From Apiospora phragmitis (Eukaryota; Ascomycota; Sordariomycetes; Amphisphaeriales; Apiosporaceae), in contig JAQQWL010000002.1 in assembly GCA_038363925.1 (NCBI GenBank), forward strand, positions 2,418,001-2,482,000: 64,000 nt of DNA, read 5' to 3'. The translations under genes were made by a program, and so were the position numbers. Below, in pieces: positions 27,001 to 36,970 of this stretch (its first letter is position 1; each line of letters starts with the position of its first letter). Under the pieces are notes generated by a model that was not told where the DNA came from, ran no database searches, and saw only the letters and a list, made by a program, of their open reading frames with translations.

Positions 27001-27299
27001 CCACTATGGAATGGACGGACTGCGGGTTGGACGTCTTCCTGGGCGAAGCAATGGCGGCTGCGGTCTCGAGGTCGGGCGTGAGGGGATGCTCGAATGACGG
27101 GAACCCGGGAGAAGTCGGGAAACGAGGTCAGCGACTTGTCAGAGGCCGCAATGGACGAGGCTGAACTCGACAGCTGCGAGGTGATTTTTGCCCTGGACCG
27201 GGATTTGGCGCGGAGGGTGTGTCCTCTGGTGCTCCTGATGGAGGCGGTTGATAGCTGTGACGTAGAGCGCTCGAGATGCGCTGAGGGTTCGGGCTCCAT
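24039..27299 (-). CDS. TBC-domain Rab GTPase-activating protein
   Basis: Large Rab-GAP of about 1086 residues, apparently one exon. The N-terminal part is Ser/Arg-rich and low in complexity. A coiled segment follows near residues 150-220 (RQISEDLAQRDGQLATLRRK). The TBC domain lies near residues 700-940. It shows IWSECSG, the arginine-finger motif IEMDITRT (near residue 777) and the glutamine-finger GYCQGMN (near residue 813), so the dual-finger catalytic pair is intact. It should speed GTP hydrolysis by a Rab in membrane traffic; which Rab is not visible. Two frame breaks: one extra base at about 27104-27112 (after TSFPDFS) and one missing G at about 26185-26190 (between RARQVK and GSLRAP). 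They cancel in length: 3261 nt is divisible by three. Confidence 0.9.
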
Positions 27300-30200
27300 T
27301 TCATGGCATGGCCCATCAGCATCAGCATGCGGGTTGCAAGCAGACGCGGGATTGAAAGGAGGTTATCTTGGTTGTGCTGTCTGTTGTGGTAGCAGCAGGA
27401 GAAAGTGTGTGCATGCTTGAGACATGGCTCTGGGCGTGTGTGTGGTCAATAAAAACAGAAACCGAACAGTGACGGCTTGTGATGCATGGCGTATTGGGGG
27501 GGAGAGGGGGTTATGTTATGCAAGCTTGAGTAGTAAGGTTAGTGTCGGGTACTCCAGGTAGTTTAGTTACACAGATGTCGTAGGCTTTAATTTAGTTCTG
27601 TGTTGGTTGTCCAGGTAAGCTCCAATAGTGCTCTAGTATCTGCTAGAGCAATTAATAGGCTGCCAGCTGTCCCCGGATTTTGATCTAGGGTTGGTACTTG
27701 CTGGCCCGTAGCGCAATGGGGTGGCGGACAGGTATCACCGGTGGCCACCTACATGCCCCAGTCCAATCTCCTTGGCTTGCATAGGGCGACCACAGAAACT
27801 AAACTTGGACTGTAATGGAATGCATGCCAAGCAGCTGCCGCTTTCAGGGTTCCTTCAATGTTCCGTAGTGGGTCTGCGGTAACAAGTACGTCCTGGTATT
27901 TCATTTTATTTGAACCCGTCTCTTGAGCAAAGTCAGTCAAGGGATCGGTCTACTGGAATTTTGTGTTAATTTTGTACATCAAAGAAATAATTTATGCATA
28001 TTTTGTTGTCAAGTACGGCTTGTCGTTTTGGGACCATCACCAAATTTAGTCAGTCAGTGCTGTTTGTAACCTAGTGCCTGCCGTATCACTCTACTACTAG
28101 GTAGGACAACCCTGAAAACGTCCCTTTTACATACTTGGCCTTGAGGTTTGGTCTTTGGCCGAATTCATGATCGCCGTGCCGTCGACGATGGGATAATTGG
28201 CGACGAGGGCAACTGGCTGACGATGAACTATGTACCCGTCGGGGGCAAAATAGGACATCGGCGAGTTAGTGAGGCCAGAATCACCAGCAGTATACTGACA
28301 TGCCACTATCTCTGTATCAACGAATACTTAAGGTCCGTATAGGAAGCTGACAGGAGCAGCAGGGCAGCGAACTATCACCATTTATAGTTTATAATCTCCC
28401 AATACTTGGTCTGATTGGGTTTGTCCTATTCCCCCTTAGCAAACGTGACGTTAGCCTCTGCAATCCAGCTTTATGTTGCAACTGCATAGATAAACCAGCC
28501 TAGTACACTACAGTTCTCAAAATCTCTACCAGTCTAATTCCAGACTGTTGGAATAGCCAACACAATCCCAGACTTTCGAGGTTTTGTTGACTTCTCTTCC
28601 ATTGCCAGGCTACCTATCTGGAACAGGCTTAAGGTGCAATAACCCGAAAGTCATAGACATGACAGAAAGCCTGGAAGATGGTGGCTTGGTTGGTGATCTT
28701 GTTCGTCCGAGTGCAGGCAGTGTATAAGTACATACATCAAGAGCTGAGAATGTGTCTGCTATTAATCACTCTGCGGCTGTTGGTTTCCTTCCCCTCCCGG
28801 CGGGCCGAGGCAGCCCTGGGAGTAGACTTGTTGGGTGAGGCCAGGAAGAACAATTCCTTCATCGGCAGCGTTCAGCGCAAGGTCAGGCCGGAGTCTCAAG
28901 ACGGAACAAATAAGCACGGGGCTCATATGACCGTCGCCCAGAGCTGTGCGATGAAGAATATGGAAAGTGTGGTGCATGGCAGCCAAAGCCACTGCCGGAA
29001 GCCGTAGCAAACCCACCAGGGGTACTGGGCTGCCTACTTTACTCATGTACGGCGTCGGCCGGACAGGACGACCTGCGCTACTACACACTCGGTGCGTAGC
29101 AACCAGATGATGTAGATGATTATACTGCACCATACCCAGATGAAGCTGACGACGCACCGGCCCCGGAACCCGACGAGGGTAAACTCCTACTTCTTGTCAA
29201 GATATAACGTCCCGGCCTCGTACCATCACTTGTCCTTTCTCCGCCGCTATGGCGTTTCTCCTCCTTCAATGCCCACTTGGTCCTTCCGCCGCGGCTTCTC
29301 CCTCCTCCCATCCTTATACTGTGATGGCAAGTTCTAGCCGAGTCCTCGAAGCTCTCGTCGTACAGGAGAAGGAACGCATTTACAGTCGATATGCCAGGCT
29401 CTACGGTGCATCAACGTGGTGTTGGTTGGCGATGTGGTATTCTGGAAGACGGTGGCCAACTACAGTATATCCCATTAAGTTCTCTGGATCTCGGCTTCTA
29501 CGGTGGCTCGTGGCCATGCTCTGACCATGCCCAACTTCAGGTGGCATCCTATGGATTGAGAATTCGTCTTGAAAGTATAACCCTAAGTCGTTTAAATGCC
29601 GTGTTTTCGTCGAGGCGCCATTGAGACTAATTGCTATGCTTTCTCCAGTGAAATAATGGTAAGACGTGGTATTAGTCAACTCGTTATCGTAGCCAAAAGT
29701 ATGTTCCATGTGTCTGGCATCATTTTTCTGAGATGTTCTTAAAAGGAAGGCGGTATTGAAAGAGTAGACGCAGATGATGAGATACAGCAAGCAAAGACTT
29801 CGTGGTTGCACACAAGGTCCAGGCAACAGGCGAAGGGAGGTAGAATAACAAAAACACACTTACTTAGACGTAGGCATTGCATCCTAGAATATCATCTGTT
29901 TGCGACTCAGGTAGTGTAGTATTGGTCGCGTCGACAAGCCCCTGAGCGCCGACGAGCCCTCAATCGCCCGACGAGCCCCTGAACACTGACTAGCCCCCTG
30001 AGACTGCGTCGGCGCCCATTGATGCTGCAGGCTGTAATGGCATCACAGATGTAAGTCAGTGACTTTTCCGGTCTGAGAAAGAGCTCCAAGCAAGCCTTAG
30101 GGTACCTTTTCTTAAAACAATAAACAGTGAGTTGGTGCACGGTATCAACATTGGTCGCCGAAAACACTCGTCGTTACCGATCCTTCACCTTCACCTTCCT

Positions 30201-30673
30201 TCCCTTGTAAGTATTCTAACTCCCAACCATTCTTTCAACTTCCACACATCTTCCAAGTCGGCGTAAATTGTGGCTCTCTTCACATTTCTATCTCCTTCAC
30301 TGGACCATCCAAGGTATCCTCCTATCATTTCTGGCAGCTCGCGACGATCAGAGGGGCACTTATATGATGATATCTTGTGGTAGGTTTCGCGTGTGATGCT
30401 CACAACAAGAGTTCACTCTGACTTCCCACCTGTTACCCGACTCGACTCCAGCAGTTCCTACTGTTACAGACACCTTTTATACAGGTCGCGTTTCCTCACA
30501 CCTTCCCATTGTAACTTCCATTTCATATCACCTCGTCACGATTTCGTGAAAGCTACTGCCTGCTACCCCTGTCTCCGCCCCCGCGCTTTCGTGCTCTCTC
30601 GCTCCTTTCTTGTGGTTAATACTTATCTGAAGATCAGGTCTGTTACTGACAGCGTATCGCTGTTCTACTGATC
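27300..30673. other. Divergent intergenic region TBC gene / MYND gene
   Basis: 3.4 kb holding the 5' flanks of two genes that point away from each other. No open frame shows a recognisable family; those at 28678-29007 (+), 28762-29157 (-) and 29249-29524 (+) are unsupported. A degenerate tandem repeat lies at 29933-30006. The last 280 bases before 30674 are CT-rich, consistent with a promoter and leader for the MYND gene. Confidence 0.5.
29933..30006. repeat. Degenerate tandem repeat, unit 18-19 bp, four copies
   Basis: Four successive copies of a unit like GACGAGCCCCTGAGCGCC start at 29933, 29951, 29970 and 29988. They differ at several positions (GACAAG, GACGAG, GACGAG, GACTAG at the left end). 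Located 670 bases upstream of the MYND-protein gene. On the minus strand the unit would encode a repeated GLV-containing peptide, but that frame has no other support. Confidence 0.7.
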
Positions 30674-33600
30674 ATGGCGGCCTGGGCGCCCATCCGCGCT
30701 GCGTGCGCAAAGCCTGGCTGCCCCAACAATAAACAGGTGAAGGTTGACTGTCAGCGGTGCCAGCTCGTATGGTACTGTAGTCACGACTGCAGCGAGAAAG
30801 ACCAAGATAGACACCGATCGCTGTGCGACGCCCACCAAAACCGAAAAGGTGACTCCTACATAGTAGGTCAGGACACCAGAAACCTGGTGGCGGAAGATGA
30901 GGACGAAGCGTACCCCCATCTGAAGCCAGGTATCATTCACGAGGGACCAAGAGATGGAGGAGAGCCGAGACTCTTCTCCCACTACAAGGTCAAGAGCCTC
31001 ATAACTCCTGGAGATACCCAGGTTGGGGGTGAGATCAACATCGGCATCGATGGTAAGTCGGTTCTGTCAACCCCGAAAGGGCTAACATCTAACGATTTGA
31101 AAGGTTTCGGCGATCTGGGACTTCTCATAGAAACATTCTTGTCGATTCCACATGACTCTAAGGCAAAGTATAACTTCTACCTGGAAGAGGCCAACGACGA
31201 GGCCGTTGCACGACTGCAGGTCCTCTTGAGTATGACCAATACAGGGACGAACTGTATACAGACCGCCGAGGCTATGCTACACTATTGGTACTCGGCGTTT
31301 CTTCCTGATTGGGTGGTAGATTTCCTCAGGCACGATGTCCATCAAGCGGCAATTCGCATACAAACAGAATGTGAAGGTGGTACTGATGAGACCTACGTGC
31401 AGACCACACAGCACCATAACAACCAACAATCGGGAACCAAGTCGTTCGTGTCCTATTTCTCAAGGGCATTCGTTCGCGATGGCCTGGCGAAGTTCACAGG
31501 CGGACTTCGTTTACACCCAGGTCGTGCTATGTTGCAGAGGGATCATAACATCAGCGGCCGGCGAACCGACATCGCAACGGAGCTCGTCGGGCAGCAGGCT
31601 CATCCGGAATGGCGCTCCAGCAGGATGGAGTACTTGAAGACGGGTGTCTTGGCTCCAATGACCACTTCAAAGAAAGAGTTCAGGAATCCGAACCCGGCCT
31701 TCTTCCGAGATTGGGACAGATGCCAAGACTACGGCTTCAATCCGATGGAGGCTTGGGAGGATATCTATAAGCCCCCCAGGAGGTCCGACGTGCCAGAGGA
31801 TGATGGTCACGGTAACTTCTTTTATTACATGCGAGAGAAGCTTGTCCGATTCATCCATGCGCTGGATCAGATAAACAACTACAAGATCACCATAACCTCA
31901 CTACGCATTACAGGAACCGACAAAAACTGGACTACGAGGTGGCAGGCCAGGTGCTGTGTGCAGGTGATTGGTATGGACGATTTCAATCGCTTCTTCTACC
32001 AGATCCATCAGGAACCAAACGATAGCTTACCTCAAGACACAAAAGCCAAAGAACTTCCAGAAGGTCATCCTGATACGGTTGCTGAAGTCACAAACGACAG
32101 GGAAAGCAGTCCTCGAGAGCTTCAGCCAGGAAAGAAGTCTGGCGGGAAGCGCTTGACAAGATCGGAGAGACGGAAGGCTGGAAAAGCCAAGAAGAGAGAG
32201 TCGGATGAGACCAAGTCGACCAATTCGACGAAGAAGACCCAGAAGAAGCCGGAGCAAGTCGACAGCCGAGTCAAATTCACAACATACGCCTCGGACTCAG
32301 CAAGTGATACAACATCTAGAGTTATGTTTACTCCTTCGACTAGCTCAGGGGTTTCTGAGCCGATTGCACGCGAACACTCGCATCAGCAACCCCCTGTGAC
32401 GTCACCTGCCGATAAGAAGGAGCAAGAGCGGGATCAGAAGGAGATTGGCCCGGAAAGCGTGGCCTCAACAGCGGTCACCAGAGTGCAGGGGCAACCGGCC
32501 GTACCATCTCCAGAAGACAATGAGAGACAATGGGTAACAGTGGCCAGAAAAGCGAAGAAGAGATGGACTGCGAAGCGGAGCAAGTCCGGAAAGCAGCCAT
32601 CAAAATCGACATCTTCCTCTCCCCGCACCCCATCAGTCCTATCGGCAGTCAAGACTTTGCCAACCAAGACCACTACATCATTAGCAGCTCCCAATAATAT
32701 CGTTACGAGTCCTGTTTCATATCATCAAACAGAAACAATGAGACGCAAGGTTCGACAGGAGCGCACGGCGCGCAGCAATCCTCCTCCGCGCCGGAGGGAG
32801 AGTTCGTGGAATCAGTTTGACGAGCCTGCAGATACTTTAGAACCTGTGAGCATTTCAGAGGAAAAGGGGCTGGAGCATACCGAGACCGAAGCTAACGTAG
32901 CCGCGGACTCAAAGCCTCCTCCACCACAAATGCCGCGCCTACCTAAGCCCGTGCCGCTGAGCGGTCCCATGCTTGGATTATGGTCCGAGGAGCCCACGCA
33001 GCCGGCGCCAGAAGAGCCCACGGAGGAGACACCACCGGAGGCCACACAGGAGGCCACACAGGAGGCAACAGAGGAGCCCGCGCAGCAAGTACCAGAGGAG
33101 CCCACGCAGGAGGCGCCAGAAGAACCCACGCAGGAGGCGCCAACGGAGCCCATACAGGGGGTATTAGAGACGACTGCACAGGAGGCACCAATGGGGCCCG
33201 TACCGGAAGCATGGAGCAATGGCGAAGGAACTAGCGCTCAACTCCCATCGCCTCCCCAGTTTCCCGTGGTCCCTCAAGCTCCGGTCGCAAGCCAAAGCAG
33301 GGATCCGGCAGACGATCTTCGCTTGGCTCCTGTGGTTAACCAGTATGGTTATTCGGGACCGCGTGAGTACATTGTCTACGAGCACACCAATTTACCCGCA
33401 ATGGCAAAAGGACGACCATTACGGCCAAAGTTAGTTACCCGCCTGAGCCTATCGGCCAAGCCGGCTGGCAGACTAATACGTATTACCAGCCGCATGCCCC
33501 GGCCACACTGCAACGCTGTACCCGAACGAGATAGAGCCGGTTACAACAGACAGCCACACGGCGAACCCCGCAGCTAAGGGCGGCAGCGATGATGCGGATG

Positions 33601-34751
33601 TTCAAGACACAGTCGTCGAGAACGAAGTTGGTACTGATGAGGGCGCCGACACACAGGGCGCCAAGCCGAAGTTAAGCAGGAAGCAGAAGAGGAACGCGAA
33701 AGCCCGACAGCGCGAGGCCAAGAGATCTGCGGCCCAGGCTGAAGAAGCCAGCAATTCTGGGGTTCGGCGGCCCTCGCTTGAGCATAGGGGCGGCAGCGAT
33801 AATGTGGAGGACCAAGACACAGTCGTCGAGACTGCTAATGATGCGGGCGCCGATGCCAACGCCGAAGCACAAGGTGTCAAGCCCTTAACTAAGACCCAGA
33901 AGAAGAACCAGAAGAATAGTCAAAAGCGTAAGACTCAGAAGGCTGAAGCCCAGGAGGCGGAGGCCCAGGCTGCAAAAACCAACTATTCTGAGGTTCGGCA
34001 TCCCGTGTTGACCAGGAACCAGATCATGGTAAACCAGCGAAATCGACAGCGCGAGACTCAGGAGGCTACGGTCCCGGCTCAGGCTACGGACCTGGCTACG
34101 GTCCAGGCTACGGTCCAGACTCTAGAAGCCAGCGGTTCTGAGGCTGGGCAGCCGTTGCTTGAGCATAGTACTCCTCATTCAGGCGACTTCTCTAGTCGCT
34201 TTGAAATGCTTGTCGCAGCCGCCGTCGGGGCCTCCGACAATAGCACTCCCAATACCCCGGGTCCTGTCCCCACCGCGACCTTCCCGGCACTGCCCCCCGA
34301 GCTGTTGGACCTCATCGAGCCCAACATTCCCGACGTCCCTGTCAATACCCCCGAAACTCTTTCCCCCTCTACTTCCCCTACGCTCTCTCCGGCATCGTGC
34401 TCCGACCCGGCTAGCCTTGAAGACGGAACACGGATCCGAGAAGGATACACAGCCGACGACCTCACGGAGCTCGAAAAGAAAACTTCGCTTACCTGGGAAG
34501 AGGCTAAGGACCCTACTAAGCGCCGATCGATCCCGTGGACCGACGAGGACAGAGCGACCATAGACGAGACCCCAAGTCTGCGGGGCCCGGCTTTCATCGA
34601 GCCGTCGGAAAGAGGATCCTTCTTCCCGAAATGTTCCCGAGGACTACCCCATAGGTTCCCGCCGAAGGACGAGGAGGGCAAGGAGAAGGAGGACGGGGAG
34701 AAGGAGGAAGGGGAGAAGGAGGACGAAGAGAAGAAGGACGAGCAGGACTAG
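30674..34751 (+). CDS. Large MYND-finger protein with repetitive charged C-terminal half
   Basis: N-terminal MYND zinc finger at residues 11-51 (CAKPGC, C-QRC, YCSHDC, then H and C). Next is a region like the DUF4470-type domain that follows MYND fingers in many fungal proteins (INIGIDGFGDLGLLIETFLSIP). That join requires splicing of a 51-nt in-frame intron, 31053-31103 (GTAAGT, GCTAAC, AAG). The middle holds a conserved-looking folded region (NFFYYMREKLVRFIHALDQI). The rest is basic or acidic low complexity with EEPTQEAP repeats and a 70-residue tandem repeat. As written the frame stops at 33577, but one missing base near 33394-33400 and one near 33511-33516 restore GKRTTITAKVSYPPEP and LYPNEIEPV, reading on to 34751 (about 1342 residues). 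Alternatively two genes. MYND fingers bind proline-rich partners; the target here is unknown. Confidence 0.72.
32983..33193 (+). repeat. Coding repeat of EEPTQEAP type
   Basis: Within the MYND protein, a degenerate unit reading EEPTQEAP or EATQEATQ recurs about nine times. At the DNA level GAGGCCACACAG and CCCACGCAGGAGGCGCCA recur with small changes. Likely an expandable, disordered acidic linker. Confidence 0.75.
33578..34020 (+). repeat. 210-bp coding tandem duplication
   Basis: GGCGGCAGCGAT followed by a conserved block CAAGACACAGTCGTCGAG occurs at 33580 and again at 33790, a spacing of 210 bases, that is 70 codons. The copies share the order GGSD, DTVVE, GAD, K-rich, Q/E/A-rich, VR-P-L, and have diverged elsewhere. 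The exact multiple of three supports translation of this segment. Confidence 0.75.
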
Positions 34752-36730
34752 ACCAACAGAAAACCTTTTGGTGTCGCAGAAGGAGGCCTGGCGTTGGTTA
34801 CATGATCACCATGCTCCTCAGGTTGAATAATATGGCCTAGAAGCAGCGGATTGGTTTCATGGATTCACGGTATCGTTTAGGTACCACAAATATGTTTGAT
34901 TAGTTTTGTAAGCGATAGAGACGATAGAGCTAACCAAAAATTCAGGGGTGATGCAATTGGCGTTAATACTGTGTTATATCATGGCAGTGGCAAAGCGGTT
35001 TGGCTTGCTCTGAGCGCGCATAAACGCATGGCTTGATCGCAGTGAACATTTTCGAATACGCTGAGATTGGATGTAACTAAGGTAACCTAATAAGACATCG
35101 ATGCGATAGGTGGTGCCAATGCTTTTGATGTGCTGTGCCGCATACAGGGGTATGGCAATCGTTCTAGAAGAACGAGGAAGGAATAAGCAAACACAATTGG
35201 CCGTTAGGTATTCAAATCAAATCACGCACGGCAGATTGGACCACGTGCCAAAATATTTTACCCATGAGGCGAAGAGAAGAGCCAGGCAGACTGGATTGCT
35301 GGAATTGGAAACCAGCAAGCAGGAAAAGGGGGAGTGTTTGCTCGTTTGCCGTCGAGTTGCCATCCGAAAAGTTCTTTCGTTCAGACGGAAGCGAGAGGGA
35401 AGCGAGCCGGTAGCTAACCTACCATGTCTACGTCGTACTAGTTAGGTCCAAATCCATGAGGCCTGGGGCTGCGCCTGTAAGCCGGCAATACCGCGCCAGC
35501 ACATACCTAGCTAATCACACAAACATTCCACCATATCTCAGACATTGCCCCTTAATGGTAGCGTCTATGAAGCTGACGTGGACGTCCCGGTCTGATTTGG
35601 ATGATGTCACCGGCACGCGGGCGGGCCAAATGGAAGAGGGAGTTTCAAGCTTTCGTACCCGAGCCTCGCTAGCGTTGCGTACGGGCGGCCTCGATTTCTG
35701 TATGAGTTTGAGCTACGGCGGTGTTGATTTATGCGCTGTTGAACTGGTGACCGATGAGTAAGTAAGCTCACTACTCTCACTCGGTATCTGGCCATGCACT
35801 TGCATAACAGTACGGGAAAAGAACAAGAAGGGGGAAAACCTTAAGTACTTCGTGATTGTCATCAAGAAGCAAGAAACGGATGGCTCTGGGAAGAAAAGGA
35901 GTCGGTGACTGACCGGTAGATATCTTCGGGAGGGCAGGGCTTCTGAAGCCAGCCAACTAGTAGAAATTCCCTAAATAAGTGCAGCAAGCGGGATGGTTCG
36001 GGATGGGCTGGTGGATGGGCTGGTGGGTTCTCAAACACACCAATAGTGACCACACCCACCAAGATCGAACCCCTGCTAGTGCCTGCCCAGTGGAAACACT
36101 CCTGTGCCAAGCTTTCCTGCCAACCCTCCGGCCCCTGCCATCTTGGGCTTGCGAAACATACCAAGCTTGCTGCTCGTGTTACCCCGAGGTCGCCAATTAC
36201 GCGCAGAGACGAACAGGATCCTTACAAGTACTGAAACCATGTCTGCCCCAGCATCCTGTACGGTTTAGGGGGAGAGGCAGAACGAGAGTCGATTCGGTGT
36301 GTGTCGTGGGGTGACTGCTCACTTGCTAACTTGACTTATTATTACCTCCCTATCTGTCATCTGGATGAACAAGTAGGTTACGCACTGTAAGCTGGCCTGA
36401 CACTGACGACGCCGTCAATCAGATGGCCTTTCCCTCGTCACTGTGAGCTGGTCACCGTCCATAGTGAATACATGATGTAGGTATAAATAAAGCGCTCACT
36501 CTACCGGCGGAAGCAACAGAACCTCGTCCTTGACATTGATTCATTCATTGATTCCTGCTCCTCTTGATTGCTGATTGCGGTCAGAAGCCCCTATACTTGC
36601 TACCCCGCATCCGCACCTTCCTGGCATCCATTGATTGATACTTTCAAGTTTGATTCATTGCCCATATCCATCCACAGGTCGGTGTAGGTACGTACATGTA
36701 GCTTCCTTCTATAGTGCACTTTCATAGGAA
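34752..36730. other. Intergenic upstream of glutamate decarboxylase
   Basis: 2 kb between the MYND-protein stop and the GAD promoter. Frames such as 35110-35445 and 35979-36314 (+) show no family features. A short direct repeat GGGATGGGCTGGTGGATGG lies near 35998-36020. Confidence 0.5.
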
Positions 36731-36970
36731 GCGTACCTGCCTTTCTTACTATATATAGTTGACGTGTAATTCGGACTCAGCCAAGCTCATTCACGCACTC
36801 ACCTTCTACTCACTTCTCACCTCGTACTGACTGTTCTTACCTCCCGCTCCCCCTTCTGGTCAATCCTCTTTCTCTCTTTCCCTCTCGCTCCCTTCCTCTC
36901 TATACAACAACACCAACAACAACACACCCCACAATTCCACTTGCGTATACTAGTTCGCAATACCGCCAAG
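36731..36970 (+). promoter_or_regulatory. Likely core promoter and leader of glutamate decarboxylase
   Basis: TATATATAG at 36750-36758 lies 212 bases before the ATG. It is followed by a long pyrimidine-rich tract (about 36790-36905, CTTCTACTCACTTCTC and CTCTCGCTCCC types) and a CAACAACACCAACAACAACAC leader just before the start. This TATA, CT-block and CAA-rich leader layout is common in well-expressed filamentous-fungal genes. Transcription start not determined. Confidence 0.5.

Noticed and set aside
28678..29524. Overlapping frames on both strands, each about 90-130 codons
   Set aside because: None shows a domain, signal peptide or plausible intron joins to a neighbour.
36055..36090. Minus-strand GGGGTTCGATCTT as a tRNA B box
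   Set aside because: The T stem does not pair and no acceptor or D arm is visible.
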